From: Canna indica
Taxonomy: Eukaryota > Streptophyta > Magnoliopsida > Zingiberales > Cannaceae
Assembly (NCBI GenBank): GCA_034359265.1
Contig: CP136896.1
Location: 64,057,501-64,121,500, forward strand
DNA: 64,000 nt
Reading direction: 5' to 3'
Each line of letters opens with the position of its first letter. Positions within the stretch are counted from its first letter, which is position 1. This document shows, piece after piece, positions 11,730 to 22,616 of this stretch. The notes under the pieces were generated by a model. It did no database searches. It was not told where the DNA came from and saw only the letters and a list, made by a program, of their open reading frames with translations. The translations under genes and the position numbers were made by a program.

Positions 11730-12199
11730 TGTTATAACCAAAATTTTGATTATATTTATTCGGTTGCTTAGCAGGAAAGCGAGGACTTAAATGGACAGGT
11801 TAGTGGAGTTTCAGAGCGAAATTGGTCAGTTTTAAGCTTACGAAAAAAAAAGAAATTCCATACTTATTATTTTTTGCAATCTGGCATGTTATTATGATAG
11901 AAGACTTCAAGTCGAACTCAACGGCTCGATCAAAACTCGAATCATACTTAAAATGGATTTTTTGCGAGTTTAGTAAGCAAAGGGCAAATGTGTAATTTGG
12001 GGTTTAAATAAACCGCAAGCTATATATATAAAAGGGGGATGCGGCTGGGCGCTGAGAGCACGACTTGAAGCAACGACATTTGGAGGCGGAGGAGGCGGAA
12101 GTCGGCCGAAGTTGCCGAGCTCGTCGGAAAAATTCAATAGCATCTCTTCCTTCTCCTTCACTTCAATCGGTGAGTGATTTAGTCCCCTCTTTCTAGTAG

Positions 12200-12219
12200 C
12201 CCCCCCCCCCCCCCCCCCC
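12200..12219 (+). repeat. Poly(C) run of 20 bases
   Basis: An uninterrupted run of about 20 C lies in the gypsy LTR, 19 bp before the CACTA-type insertion. Such runs are unstable in replication and sequencing, so the exact length is unreliable. Confidence 0.85.
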
Positions 12220-12238
12220 TAGAAATTATGCGAATTTT

Positions 12239-13151
12239 CATCACAAGAAAAACATGCATCAATGACGAAAAAATCAGTTGCTGGTGCTTGAAAATCAGTC
12301 ATTGAAGGGTATTAGTGACAGAAATTTTCATCACAAATTCCATCGCTCAAAGTCTCGTGGCTAATGCTTCATTTGCTCTTCTGTGACGGATGTGTCAGTC
12401 ACAAAATTCGTCATTGATGTCGATGATCGAAAATAAATTTTCATTCACTAATTATGATATTAATTATAATTTTTATTAAAAAAATATATCAACTATACTA
12501 TATTATAGATTTTATAATATAATAGTATATTATAATAATATATTATAATAATCAATAATGATATTACATTATGTTATTATTTATTCTTTTATAATATTTT
12601 TAATAAATTTATAAAAGATAGCATGATAGTAAAAAATTTGGTCTCATGATGTGTCAATTTATAAAATTTAAAAAACCGAGGAGAGAAATTTTTTGATCCA
12701 TATGGGACTAAAAAATTTATATTTATAATGGTTAAGAATAAGTAAAAAATTATTTTTAACCCATGTGGGACTAAAGATGATAAAATTTATTTACTAGTAT
12801 TTAGTTTAATTTTGTGTCAGAATTCTATTTTCGTCACTGATTTGTCACTGTTATGTAGTGGCTCTGTGACGGATATAAAGAAAAAAAATTCAGTGACGAA
12901 AATGAAATTCGTCACTATTCTGTCACTGATGTTATTTATTAAAAATTATAGGTCAAATTAATCAAAAATTCTGTGAGTGGTTTGTAACAGAATCGTCTTC
13001 TGTCGGATTTTCGACCACAAATCTGTCATTATTTTGGAAAAAAGAAAGTTCATTTCACACCATGAGAAATCCGTCACAAATTTGTCACAGTTTGTGACAG
13101 ATTTTAGCTGTCAGAACATTTTCGTCACTGATATTCATTTTTCTTGTAGTG
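12239..13151. mobile_element. Non-autonomous CACTA-type element in the gypsy LTR
   Basis: The right end reads TTCGTCACTGATATTCATTT then TTCTTGTAGTG, which inverted is CACTACAAGAA. The left end is the related CATCACAAGAAAAA...ATCAATGACG. TTT flanks both sides (12236-12238, 13152-13154), the 3-bp duplication expected of CACTA elements. The 913-bp interior repeats motifs such as GTCACTGAT, TTCGTCACT and TGACGAAAA in both orientations, as CACTA subterminal repeats do. It has no coding potential. Confidence 0.8.
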
Positions 13152-13660
13152 TTTGACGTCTTGATTCCTAGGTACTTGGTGAATCTAGAAATTGATATTG
13201 ATGATGTATGAATTCTTGCACCTATGTTTAAATTGGAATATCAGGAACTCTTTTGTTTTGAAATTTTTCTTCAGCCTTCTTCACCTTGGCGTCGGGCTGC
13301 TGCCGCACCATGGCGGTAGCAGCGGCTGTCATTGACGGTAGGGAGGCCGCCACGGCCTCCCAGCCATGAGTCGGCCCTCCACCGACGACGGCGAAACCGA
13401 CGGATGCAGTCTCCGGCGGCCCACCGATCGCCCGACGAGATCTATGAGGCGAAAGGAGGGGCGGGTCGGTGAGTCGGGTAAGGAGTCGAGCGAGAGGTTT
13501 TTTTATTTTATTAAATAACTAATTAGTAGAGTTGTATCGTTAGAAATATATCGGTATGTGAAAATTATTGGGGTATATTTTAAGTTAATATTAGAGACGT
13601 CGAATGAGATCAATGTAAATATGAAAGTTAGGATCACTTGATTTGATATCACCACATTTA

Positions 13661-14063
13661 CACTATGTTTGGATTGAGGGTTTCGGAGGGGTTTGGGGGG
13701 GGGGGGGGGATATCCTGTTTGGATAACTTTTTAAAGGAGTTTGGAGGGGTTTCGAATCCCTCCAAACCTCTCATAGAATCCATTTTTAAAATCTCAAAAA
13801 TGGAGGGTTTTGAAGGAGTTTGAAGAGTTAACGAATTAAAAATAATTGAATTACAAAAGTATCCTAAGAATAAAAATATATATTATTATAAACGAGGGCA
13901 TAGTGGTCTACCAAATTCCTCCAAACCCTTTATGAAGTTTAACCAAACAAGGTTTTTAAAATCCATTCAAAAACCTTCGTACCCCTCTCCCTCCAAAACC
14001 CTTCAAACTCCTTCAAACCTTTCCCCCTCCAAACCCCTTACTCAAAGTTATCCAAATATAGTG
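13661..14063. mobile_element. Tourist-like MITE
   Basis: The termini are CACTATGTTTGGAT and, inverted from the right, CACTATATTTGGAT (13 of 14 matching), with TTA on both sides (13658-13660, 14064-14066). TTA duplication and a TGTTTGGAT core suit PIF/Harbinger-derived MITEs. The CACTA start also allows a CACTA origin. The arms are rich in GGAGGGTTT and complementary CCTCCAAA. A run of 15 G lies at 13695-13709. Most of the element was copied again by the tandem duplication (15113-15475). Confidence 0.75.
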
Positions 14064-14652
14064 TTAAACTCTATTTAAGTTAGTCAATTCTCTCCTCAAA
14101 TTGTAGTATTTTATTCCAACCATTACATTTATGCAAATTAAACCTTATGAAGTTATGAAAATACTTGATATGAATTATTTTATTCTGTACAAGCCTGGTT
14201 GAGATTTAATCTTATGAAGTTCCTTAATATGAGTTGCTTTCTTGCGCATATATTGTTGTGAATATCCTCATGGGGATGTTATATTTACTTCTTTTATTTC
14301 ACATAAGAAAATGGTTGGTTGATTTATGTATGTCTAGGTGTGCTTGCGAGTGTGGACCGCGAAGCTCGTCAGCCACCACACCGACGACCGACCCAAGTGG
14401 CGTGAGCAGGAAGTACACTGAGGCAGAGCAGTGATCAGTGCCCGACTCGTAGGATCGGCGGGTCCCTGGATTATCAGACCAATAGGTCCCTAGATATTGG
14501 GCTAACGGGTCCCTGGACCGGGAAGCTCGTCAACACCACCGCACTGACGATCGACCCTAGTGGCTTGATTGGATGGTTGGTTAATTACATGATGTTTATA
14601 TTTCGTTAAGATATTGGATATGTGCATTTCGGTTGTCAATTATAGTTATGGA

Positions 14653-15112
14653 TAGGGATGACAAAAAAACCCGTTTAGGCGGGTACCCGCGGGTATTTAC
14701 CCGTTTATGACGAGTATGAGGGGTAATTTTCTACATGTGGGTATTTCATAGGTAATTTTTCATACCCGTTTATTAAATGGGGCGGGTACGTGTATCATGG
14801 TACCCGTACCCGCGGGTACCCGTTACCCGTACCCGCGGGTACCCGTTACCCGTACCCGCGGGTACCCGTTACCCGTAAAAATTAGAAAATTATAATTTTA
14901 CCCTATATATATACACACTAAAAAAACCCTAAATCCACATCCATTGCCCATTACCAACAATCCACGACACGCTGCGTCGCACGGCCCCCACTTGTCTCTC
15001 ACTCTCTCCCGTCTCTCAAAGTCTCAAGTCCCAAACTCCCGATCGATCGCAGCCTGCCTCTCCCGTAGTTCCGCGATCGATCACCCGCTGCCTCTCCTGA
15101 TGGTCCGCTGCC
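14653..15112. mobile_element. Left half of the small hAT element, extra copy
   Basis: It begins TAGGGATGACAAAAAAACCC after GTTATGGA (14645-14652). It stops at the duplication junction and lacks a right terminus. It is a by-product of the tandem duplication, not a separate insertion. Confidence 0.8.
14800..14880. repeat. Palindromic GGTACCCGT tandem repeats
   Basis: CGGGTACCCGTTACCCGTAC repeats about three times. Each unit contains the palindrome CGGGTACCCG. A shorter array of the same unit is at 16208-16265. The arrays are subterminal in the hAT element, and GGGTA-rich sequence recurs near its right end (16858-16970). Confidence 0.85.
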
Positions 15113-16064
15113 TATCCTGTTTGGATAACTTTTTAAAGGGGTTTGGAGGGGTTTCGAATCCCTCCAAACCTCTCTTAGAATCCATTTTTAAAACCTCCAA
15201 AATGGAGGGTTTTGGAGGAGTTTGAAGAGTTAACGAATTAAAAATAATTGAATTACAAAAGTATCCTAAGAATAAAAATATATATTATTATAAACGAGGG
15301 CATAGTGGTCTACCAAATTCCTCCAAACCCCTCCAAACCCTTTATGAAGTTTAACCAAACAAGGTTTTTAAAATCCATTCAAAAACCTTCATACCCCTCT
15401 CCCTCCAAAACCCTTCAAACTCCTTCAAACCCTTCCCCCTCCAAACCTCTTACTCAAAGTTATCCAAACATAATGTTAAACTCTATTTAAGTTAGTCAAT
15501 ACTCTCCTCAAATTGTAGTATTTTATTCCAACCATTACATTTATGCAAATTAAACCTTATGAAGTTATGAAAATACTTGATATGAATTATTTTATTCTGT
15601 ACAAGCCTGGTTGAGATTTAATCTTATGAAGTTCCTTAATATGAGTTGCTTTCTTGCGCATATATTATTGTGAATATCCTCATGGGGATGTTATATTTAC
15701 TTCTTTTATTTCACATAAGAAAATGGTTGGTTGATTTATGTATGTCTAGGTGTGCTTGCGGGTGTGGACCTCGAAGCTCGTCAGCCTCCACACCGATGAC
15801 CGACCCGGGTGGCGTGAGCAGGAAGTACACTGAGACAGAGCGGTGATCAGTGCCTGACTCATAGGATCGGCGGGTCCCTGGATTATCAGACCAACAGGTC
15901 CCTGGATATTGGGCTGACAGGTCCCTGGACCGGGAAGCTCGTCAACACCACCGCACTGACGATTGACCCTAGTGGCTTGATTGGATAGTTGGTTAATTAC
16001 ATGATGTTTATATTTCGTTAAGATATTGGATATGTGCATTTCGGTTGTCAATTATAGTTATGGA

Positions 16065-17005
16065 TATGGATGACAAAAAAACCCGTTTAGGCGGGTACCC
16101 ACGGGTATTTACCCGTTTATGACGGGTATGAGGGGTAATTTTCTACATGTTGGTATTTCATGGGTAATTTTTCATACTCGTTTATTAAATAGGACGGGTA
16201 CGAGTATCATGGTACCCGTACCCGCGGGTACCCGTTACCCGTACTCGCGGGTACCCGTTACCCGTAAAAATTAGAAAATTATAATTTTACCCTTTATATA
16301 TATACACACTAAAAAACCCTAAATCCACATCCATTGCCCATTACCAACAATCCACGACACGCTGCGTCGCACGACCCCCACTCGTCTCTCACTCTCTCCT
16401 GTCTCTCAAAGTCTCAAGTCCCAAACTCCCGATCGATTGCAGCCTGCCTCTCCCGTAGTTCCGCGATCGATCACCCGCTGCCTCTCCTGATCGCCCGCTA
16501 CCTCTCCGACTCTCCCGATCGCGAACTCCTGAACTCCCGAACTCTCGATCGCATGCTGCCTCTCCTTTGATCGATCGCCTGCTGCCTCTCCCGATCACCC
16601 GCTGCCTCTCCAGCTCTCCTGATCATGCACTCATGAACTCCCGAACTCCTGATCGCCCGCTGCCTCTCCCGATCGTGAACTCCTAAACTCCCGATCGTGG
16701 ATCGCCTGCTGCCTCTCCCGATCGCCTGCTGCGGTAGCCTCTCTCGATTGCCCACTGCCTCTCTCAATCGTGGATCATCTGTTGCCTCTCCCGATCGCCC
16801 ACTGCCTCTCCTGATCGCGAACTCCCGATTGCTAATCGCCTGTTGCCTCTCCCGATCGTGGGTATCCGCCCACCCGTGGGTAATTAAATGGGTATCTATT
16901 TTTGATACCCGTGGGGAATAAATGGGTAGCGGGTACCCGTTTATTTCGCGAGGTGGGTAACAGGCAGGCACCCCCCGTACTCGCCCCACCCCGTTGACAT
17001 CTCTA
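16065..17005. mobile_element. Non-autonomous hAT element with complete ends
   Basis: The left end is TATGGATGACAA (TAGGGATGACAA in the extra copy). The right end inverted is TAGAGATGTCAACG. GTTATGGA occurs directly on both sides (16057-16064 and 17006-17013), a perfect 8-bp hAT-type duplication. The 941-bp interior has GGGTACCCG-type repeats near both ends and a CT-rich centre, and encodes no transposase. Confidence 0.88.
16430..16865. repeat. Degenerate ~20-bp repeats around CTGCCTCTCCCGATCG
   Basis: The core CTGCCTCTCCCGATCG and the variant GAACTCCCGATCG recur many times. The array forms the centre of the small hAT element. The long antisense open frame over it has repetitive Arg/Gly/Ser composition and is an artefact of the repeats. 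Confidence 0.8.
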
Positions 17006-18124
17006 GTTATGGATGGTTACATTTGATGAATGTTATATTTCTTGTGATTGGTGATTATGCATAATTATTTTTGCACATGTTAATATACTGGACTATGAAT
17101 CATTTACCTGCTGCTTGAATTACTGGACATGATTGTTGAGGACTAAGCCACTCACTAAGTCCTAGTTGCACTTACTCTTTATTTGTTGCATTTTTCAACA
17201 CCAGGACGTGATCAACTAGGTACCGGAACGCAATAGCGCAGTTGGTGACGATGGGGACAACAGATCTCGTGACACGTCGTGATCGAGTGATATATTGAGT
17301 TTGTAGGGTCTTTTATATTTCTTTTAGATAAATGGGGGTCTAAACTTTATTTCCGCATTTGAATGTCAAGAACTTTGTCTATGATAATTTGATTTATTTT
17401 GAGTCTTCAAGTTTTGTAATCATCAAATTATTTATTGATTGCTTTTGGAATTTTGATCAATTATGTTGTTGCAGAAAATTGGTTTTTCTTTTATGAACGA
17501 TTCAATGTTTCGTATTTATTGGTTAATATGATTGAGTTAAGCTTTGGGGTACATGTAGTACTATGGTCGATCATGCCCGAGTTTTTGGGTGTGATAGATT
17601 CTAATTTATCGATTATATTATTTTTAGCGCCTATGCTTAATGTTGTTTATATTGATTTTTATTTATTATTATATTAAGAAAATATATCAATCTTTATTAA
17701 ATATTTCACTATTTTTTATTGAGTATATTAAACTTTACTATTATTATTTAATTTAAATTTAATTATTGTAAAACTAATCTTTATTTTTGGATGTATTAAT
17801 AATATTATATTCTTTAATATATAATCAAATTCATAATTTTTTATTGTATGATTATTTTATAAAAAAAATTATTATGCAAAAAAAAACACATATATTCTGT
17901 ATTATTATGTTTGATTATGATTTATTAATTTTATATGTTAAAAAATAAAATTAATATTATTATAATACTTAAATTAAGTTTATTTATAAAATATTTTAAT
18001 CTCATTGAGAAGCGTGAGAATTTTTTAGTGCTTTAGAGTAAAAATGAGAGTGGAGGAAAAACACCTATGGCTTTGTATTTTTCTAAAAAAAATTATTTTA
18101 TAGGACAGTTTTGTTGTCTTTTTA

Positions 18125-18126
<2 letters not shown>

Positions 18127-18173
<47 letters not shown>
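18127..18173 (+). repeat. (TTA)n microsatellite
   Basis: About 15 consecutive ATT/TTA triplets in AT-rich intergenic DNA. Confidence 0.95.
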
Positions 18174-18346
18174 TTATATTTTATTTAGTTTTATATAATT
18201 CACTGTGCAGGAAGGAAATATTATTTTCCATTGACAATTTCATTATCGTGTTATTTCATTGATTTTTTATCTAGTTTTTTTTTAAAAAAGATAGTAAAAT
18301 TCATTATACAACGAGAATCTAAAAAAAATTGCATTAGGGCGGCATC

Positions 18347-18790
18347 TGTTAGAATATTTTTTGTTAAAATATATATTTTTGGCCACGATCAATTTTGATT
18401 TTTGATTTATACAAATTAATCTTATGATCATATTTGAGATGCATATTGACTCATTTAATTTGACCCAGGTGATTTGAGCTCGAAACACTTAATCTTAATT
18501 AATATGATTAATCAAGTATAGACATGATTAATGAAGTCTGTGATGGACGAACCTATTTGATTAATTATAAATAGAGGCTAGGTCCCCTCTACACACAATA
18601 ATAGTAAATCTTGGCTCATTGTTGTTTTCTCCATCAAAGCAGAGCTTTTTGAGAAAGTATCGTAGAGAAAAATTTAATTTTTCTTGAAGACCCAAAAAAT
18701 TACTGGCATTATAATTATATTTCTTCAAGCAAAATTTTTCCTTATTTATTTATTCTAATTCTATTTAATTATTATGATATTAATTTTTCC
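18347..18790 (+). repeat. Possible solo LTR or LTR fragment
   Basis: The stretch begins TGTTAGAATATTTTTTGTTA, a common copia LTR start. It contains TATAAATAGAGGCTAGG near 18569, followed about 30 bp later by CTACACACAATAATAG, a good plant TATA/start layout. No matching right end (TCTAACA) is found and no coding region is nearby, so it may be a truncated LTR. Confidence 0.4.
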
Positions 18791-19147
18791 TAAGGCATTA
18801 CTTCCAAATAAAGGGATTAGAAAATAACAATGAACTAATTAATCTACAAAGATATGAAAAATTCCCATGTATGAAATTTTTGCTATGACCCAAGAAGCAG
18901 CACATGAGGATAAATTATGATGAAGTACATTTTGAAAGGGAGAAACTCTTCGTGTCTGCTTTGATAATTGGCCATCAAAGAATAAATATATGCTATTTTT
19001 TCACGTAAAAACCGCATAGAGGGCACGAGAAATTTGTTAATGGAGTATCCGAGCACATAAAATTGGCTCTAACTGGAAGAGCCTCGTGGCAAAATATCCA
19101 AATGAAAAAATATAATTTTGATTCCGTGGGAAAAAAATTATAAAGAC

Positions 19148-19148
<1 letters not shown>

Positions 19149-19179
<31 letters not shown>
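19149..19179 (+). repeat. (TA)n microsatellite
   Basis: About 15 TA repeats after ACCTAATA. It lies upstream of the Helitron-like end. Confidence 0.9.
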
Positions 19180-19185
<6 letters not shown>

Positions 19186-19520
19186 CGCACTTATATTTTT
19201 ATTTTTATTTTTTTCCTTAATTTTTTTTTTTATTTTCGTCACCTATATTTTTTCTCTCAAATTTTTATCCCCCTTAAATCCGTAATAATTTTTTTTAGCT
19301 AACTTATTTTTTCTATATGCACTTATTTTAATATTTTTAATTTTATATTTATTTATTTTGAATAATAATTATAAAAATTAATTCTAAATTTAAATTTGTA
19401 TAATTTCAAATTAAATTTACATATATTATTTTTTTATAAACTATTCTATTTGTATATAAATATATATTAAGATATAACATTCAATTTCAAATATTTTTAT
19501 TTTTAAAATTATAAGTTAAT

Positions 19521-19548
19521 CGTGCAAAGCACGGATACTGCAGCTAGT
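19521..19548 (+). mobile_element. Helitron-like 3' terminus
   Basis: CGTGC-AAA-GCACG forms a 5-bp stem with a 3-base loop (19521-19533) and is followed 10 bases later by CTAG|T (19544-19548). A GC-rich hairpin just before CTRR-T is the standard Helitron 3' end. I could not place the 5' TC end, so only the terminus is called. Confidence 0.45.
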
Positions 19549-20844
19549 ATATATCAAAAAAACTAATGAATATTGAAGTGAGATAAATAATATGATAATT
19601 AAGTGGTATATGAGAAGTTGGACATTTTTTAGTATGATTTAAGTTTTGATTGATATTATATTATTGTATTTTTCTATTTTAAAAGATCTAGAAGTTGATT
19701 TTGTTACCTTAATTTTGTTCAAGTTTTGAGAATTTTTAGTAGAATTTGTTATTTAGTTTGATGTTTCATATTTTCCAAAATTATTTTAAAAATTTAAAAA
19801 ATTAAATATTTAAAATATTTTATTTGTTTCCTTATATATTTTATATTATTAGCATTTTAAATTTAAATTTAGTTATTTCTCTATTATTTATTCCATACGA
19901 AGAATATATAGTTTTTTCATTAATTTGATTTTTAAATTTTTTTCATTAAATTATTTCGTTTGAGCCATTAAATTTTTTTTAGTGAGATTAATGATATAAT
20001 AAATTAATACATGATTATTTGGACCTCTGATTTTTCTTTAAAAATTCTCTATTTTATTTTTTTATCCTTTATCGAAACTATATTTTTCTTAAATTATGAT
20101 CCTTTTTATTTTATCGTTATTTTGAGTATTTATATTTAATGTTATCATTTTTTATTAATATGTGTTTATTGTCATGTTCGTTTATAAAAAAATTCTATCT
20201 ATCTTTATTAAATTTTTACTAATCTTTTATTCTATATATTAAAATTTGTTATGATTGTTGAATTTAAATTTGACCCTTGTATGATTGATCTTTATTTTTA
20301 GATCAATTAGTACATGAACTTATATTTATATTATAATATTTAATTATATTTTATTCTTTATATTTTTAATATAATCCATTTGATAAATTTTTTGATTAAA
20401 AATATTTTATATAATTTTTTATTCCGTCGCAAAATAGGGAATTTTTTCCTTTTAGGGAATCACACTTTTGTAAACTATGTTTAATTTTATTTAACAAGTA
20501 AGTTATTTCACTCATTTTTATTATTAAAATTATATCCATCCTTATTATATTTTGATTACATTTTCTATTTAGAACATAAAAAATTTACTACCATCATTGA
20601 ATTTAGGTTCACTATTATGATTGATTTTTTTTATGTTTATCTCTATTTTAATTTGTAATTATATTTTATTCCTTATACATTAATATAGAATCAATTTTAG
20701 TGTTATTATTAATTAAACTATTTTATAAAATTATTTTTATATCGTTGCAAAGCCCAAGAATTTTTTAGTTCGATTTAAATTTACACCGTGTATATAATTA
20801 TATTGTTATCGATAAATTTGAAAAATTATAAAAACTACAAGTTA

Positions 20845-21490
20845 AATTATACAGAACCCCTTGACTATAGGCCATGTGTGCAAGATCTACATAAATTACC
20901 AAGTATGCTCAGAATCCTCATCCACTACATTAGTTGTTCGAATAACTCTCATTCATTAGCCTTTCGTCAAAACAAGGTCACGTGGCAAATGATACTTGAT
21001 GCGAGCCATCTTTTCACCGCTAGCACTCTCCATCTCATCCCACAATCATCATTTCTTCTACTACCCATCCCTCACCTACCTTGACTCCTCCACCATGTCC
21101 TTCCCCTAGACTCCACTATTGTCATCGCTGTCGCCGCCAGATGCAGCTGATACAAAGAAGAAGAAGAGGAGGAGGAGGAGGCGACGACGACAATGTGTGG
21201 TGGAGTCTATAGGAAGGGGTAGGGTGGAGGAGTCGATGTAGGTGAGGGATGAGTAGTCGAAGAAGTGATGGTCGTGGGATGAGATGAAAAGTGTTGGTGG
21301 TGAAAAGATGACTCATATCAAGTATCATCTACCACGTGATCTTGTTTGGACGGAGGGCTAATAGAGGGGGGTTATTCAAATAACTAATATAGTGGATGGA
21401 GGTTTTGAGCACATTTGATAATTTAGGTAAATTTTGCGCACATGACCTATAGTCGAGGGAAATTTCGTATAATTTACTTAAAACTTTATG
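20845..21490. repeat. Fold-back element: two ~300-bp inverted arms
   Basis: Left arm (20845-~21140) and right arm (~21150-21490) are inverted copies. TTAAATTATAC...CTTGACTATAGGCCATGTG pairs with the complement of CACATGACCTATAGTCGAG...GTATAATTTA, and TGATACTTGAT.TGAG.CATC recurs in both. Parallel translated fragments occur on opposite strands (RQNKVTWQMILD against RPNKITWQMILD), which reflects the inverted repeat and not two genes. The terminal repeat resembles Mutator-type or fold-back MITEs, but I could not fix a target duplication. Confidence 0.8.
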
Positions 21491-22440
21491 ATTTATTAAT
21501 AAACTAATATTTTTTAATAATATATTAACATTGCACTCATTTCTATTCATTTACATAATTATAATTATATTGAATTTAGATACTTTGTAAAGACCCTAAT
21601 CGCTAATGTAATCATAATTATAATTATATTTTAGGTTTTTAAAAACTTCATTACGTAGAAAATTCTAAATATGATTTTAATTTCAATATTTGGTACCTTA
21701 AAAAATCTAAAAACATAAACATATGATTTTTAATTATAATAGAAGTTATGGACTTCTCACCAAGATTCCTAACAGCCGATGTAGTTATAATTAAGTTTTT
21801 AACTCTACTAATTTCATAAGTACGATAAATCTAAATTTTTTATATAATATAATGTATATAAGTAGTTAGAGATTTTGATCCAAAGTTTCTAACTACTATA
21901 TAATTATAATTATATAAATGAATAAAATTATAGGTAATTTGGATTCATTTAAAAAAAACTATCATTTTACTAATAAAGTATAAAATATTTATATTTTTTT
22001 CAAATTTATCTACCTCACATATACTGTATTTATTTATTATACATTTATACAGTAAGATAAATAACTTATTATATAATTTATAAATGTGATGTTAATTAAT
22101 TTTGAAAGAGGGCATCCCGGCTCGGCTTTGAATAAAACTTCTATGAAGTCGAGCTCCATAAAAATTTTTATGGATCCCCTTCTATGAGTGAACCTATGTT
22201 TATTAACATTGAACCTAATATAATTTATATTGAATCTAAAGTAAGAGTGAACATATATTACAAATGAGTGAACCTAATATTTTTACTTCAGATTCAATAT
22301 TAATGATCTCACGTTAAATATTAAAAAATCTAAATTCACTCGTTCACTCTTAATAATTCAGGCTCAATATTAATGAACTTATATGAAGCCCGATTTCGTA
22401 GAAAATCTTTTCCTCGGCTCCTCCCCAAATCTACACCGCA

Positions 22441-22446
22441 TATATA
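22441..22446 (+). promoter_or_regulatory. TATA box of COG4
   Basis: TATATAGAAC lies about 375 bp upstream of the ATG in an otherwise CT-rich leader. The start of transcription is inferred about 30 bp downstream. Confidence 0.5.
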
Positions 22447-22616
22447 GAACAAAAGATCACAATATGCCCCCTCCATATCGTGTGCCTTCCCCTCCGCTTT
22501 TTTCGCAGTCTCTTCGCTGATTCCTCCCGCCCGCTCTCATCTCGTTTCCCTCTAGTCCTCTTGGCCGCGACGACTGATCTGCCCGGCTGCCGTCCGCTGC
22601 TCCTCCGGCCTCTCAG

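Larger units (their letters stand above)
13711..16500 (+). repeat. 1.4-kb tandem duplication
   Basis: 13711-15112 and 15113-about 16500 are near-identical in order. Both start TATCCTGTTTGGATAACTTT, and the junction is at 15112/15113. Each unit contains most of the Tourist-like MITE, a stretch of gypsy LTR (GGTCCCTGGA repeats, CGACCC.AGTGG) and the left part of the small hAT element. Because the unit boundaries fall inside two transposons, the duplication is younger than both insertions. Confidence 0.9.
11060..17596 (+). mobile_element. Ty3/gypsy remnant hosting nested insertions
   Basis: LTR starts at 11060 (TGTTATAAAAATTTG) and 11730 (TGTTATAACCAAAATT) are similar over 310 bp. Between them lies the C-terminus of a gypsy integrase and a polypurine tract, so almost the whole interior has been deleted. 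The second LTR is interrupted by CACTA, MITE and hAT insertions and appears to end at GGGTGTGATA (17596). GATTT before 11060 and GATTC after 17596 could be the 5-bp target duplication with one change. The right end is inferred from this and from the common GTGACA-like ending of Del/Tekay LTRs. Confidence 0.75.
11730..17596 (+). repeat. 3' LTR of the gypsy element, interrupted several times
   Basis: LTR pieces are 11730-12238, 13155-13660, 14067-14652 (copied again at about 15479-16064) and 17014-17596, together roughly 2 kb. The last piece has sequence typical of these LTRs (AAGCCACTCACTAAGTCCTAG and a CAACACCAGGACGTG block). Assignment of the middle pieces is by position between insertions with matching target duplications, not by alignment to a second LTR. 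Confidence 0.65.
17597..22436. other. AT-rich intergenic region without genes
   Basis: This 4.8-kb stretch between the gypsy remnant and COG4 has no open frame with recognisable protein. It holds a (TTA)n and a (TA)n microsatellite, an LTR-like promoter stretch, a Helitron-like 3' end and a fold-back repeat, listed separately. At 22160-22400 short GTTCACTC and CAATATTAATGA strings recur in both orientations, possibly a small degraded MITE. Confidence 0.7.

Noticed and set aside
13745..13765. A tRNA T-arm (GTTTCGAATCCC)
   Set aside because: It occurs inside a MITE arm and its duplicate. No acceptor, D or anticodon stems surround it.
14800..16270. A CRISPR-like repeat array
   Set aside because: The GGGTACCC units are contiguous palindromic repeats without unique spacers, inside a hAT element in a plant genome.
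16498..16989. A 163-aa antisense protein
   Set aside because: It is produced by the ~20-bp CTGCCTCTCCCGATCG repeats and is Arg/Gly/Ser-rich throughout.
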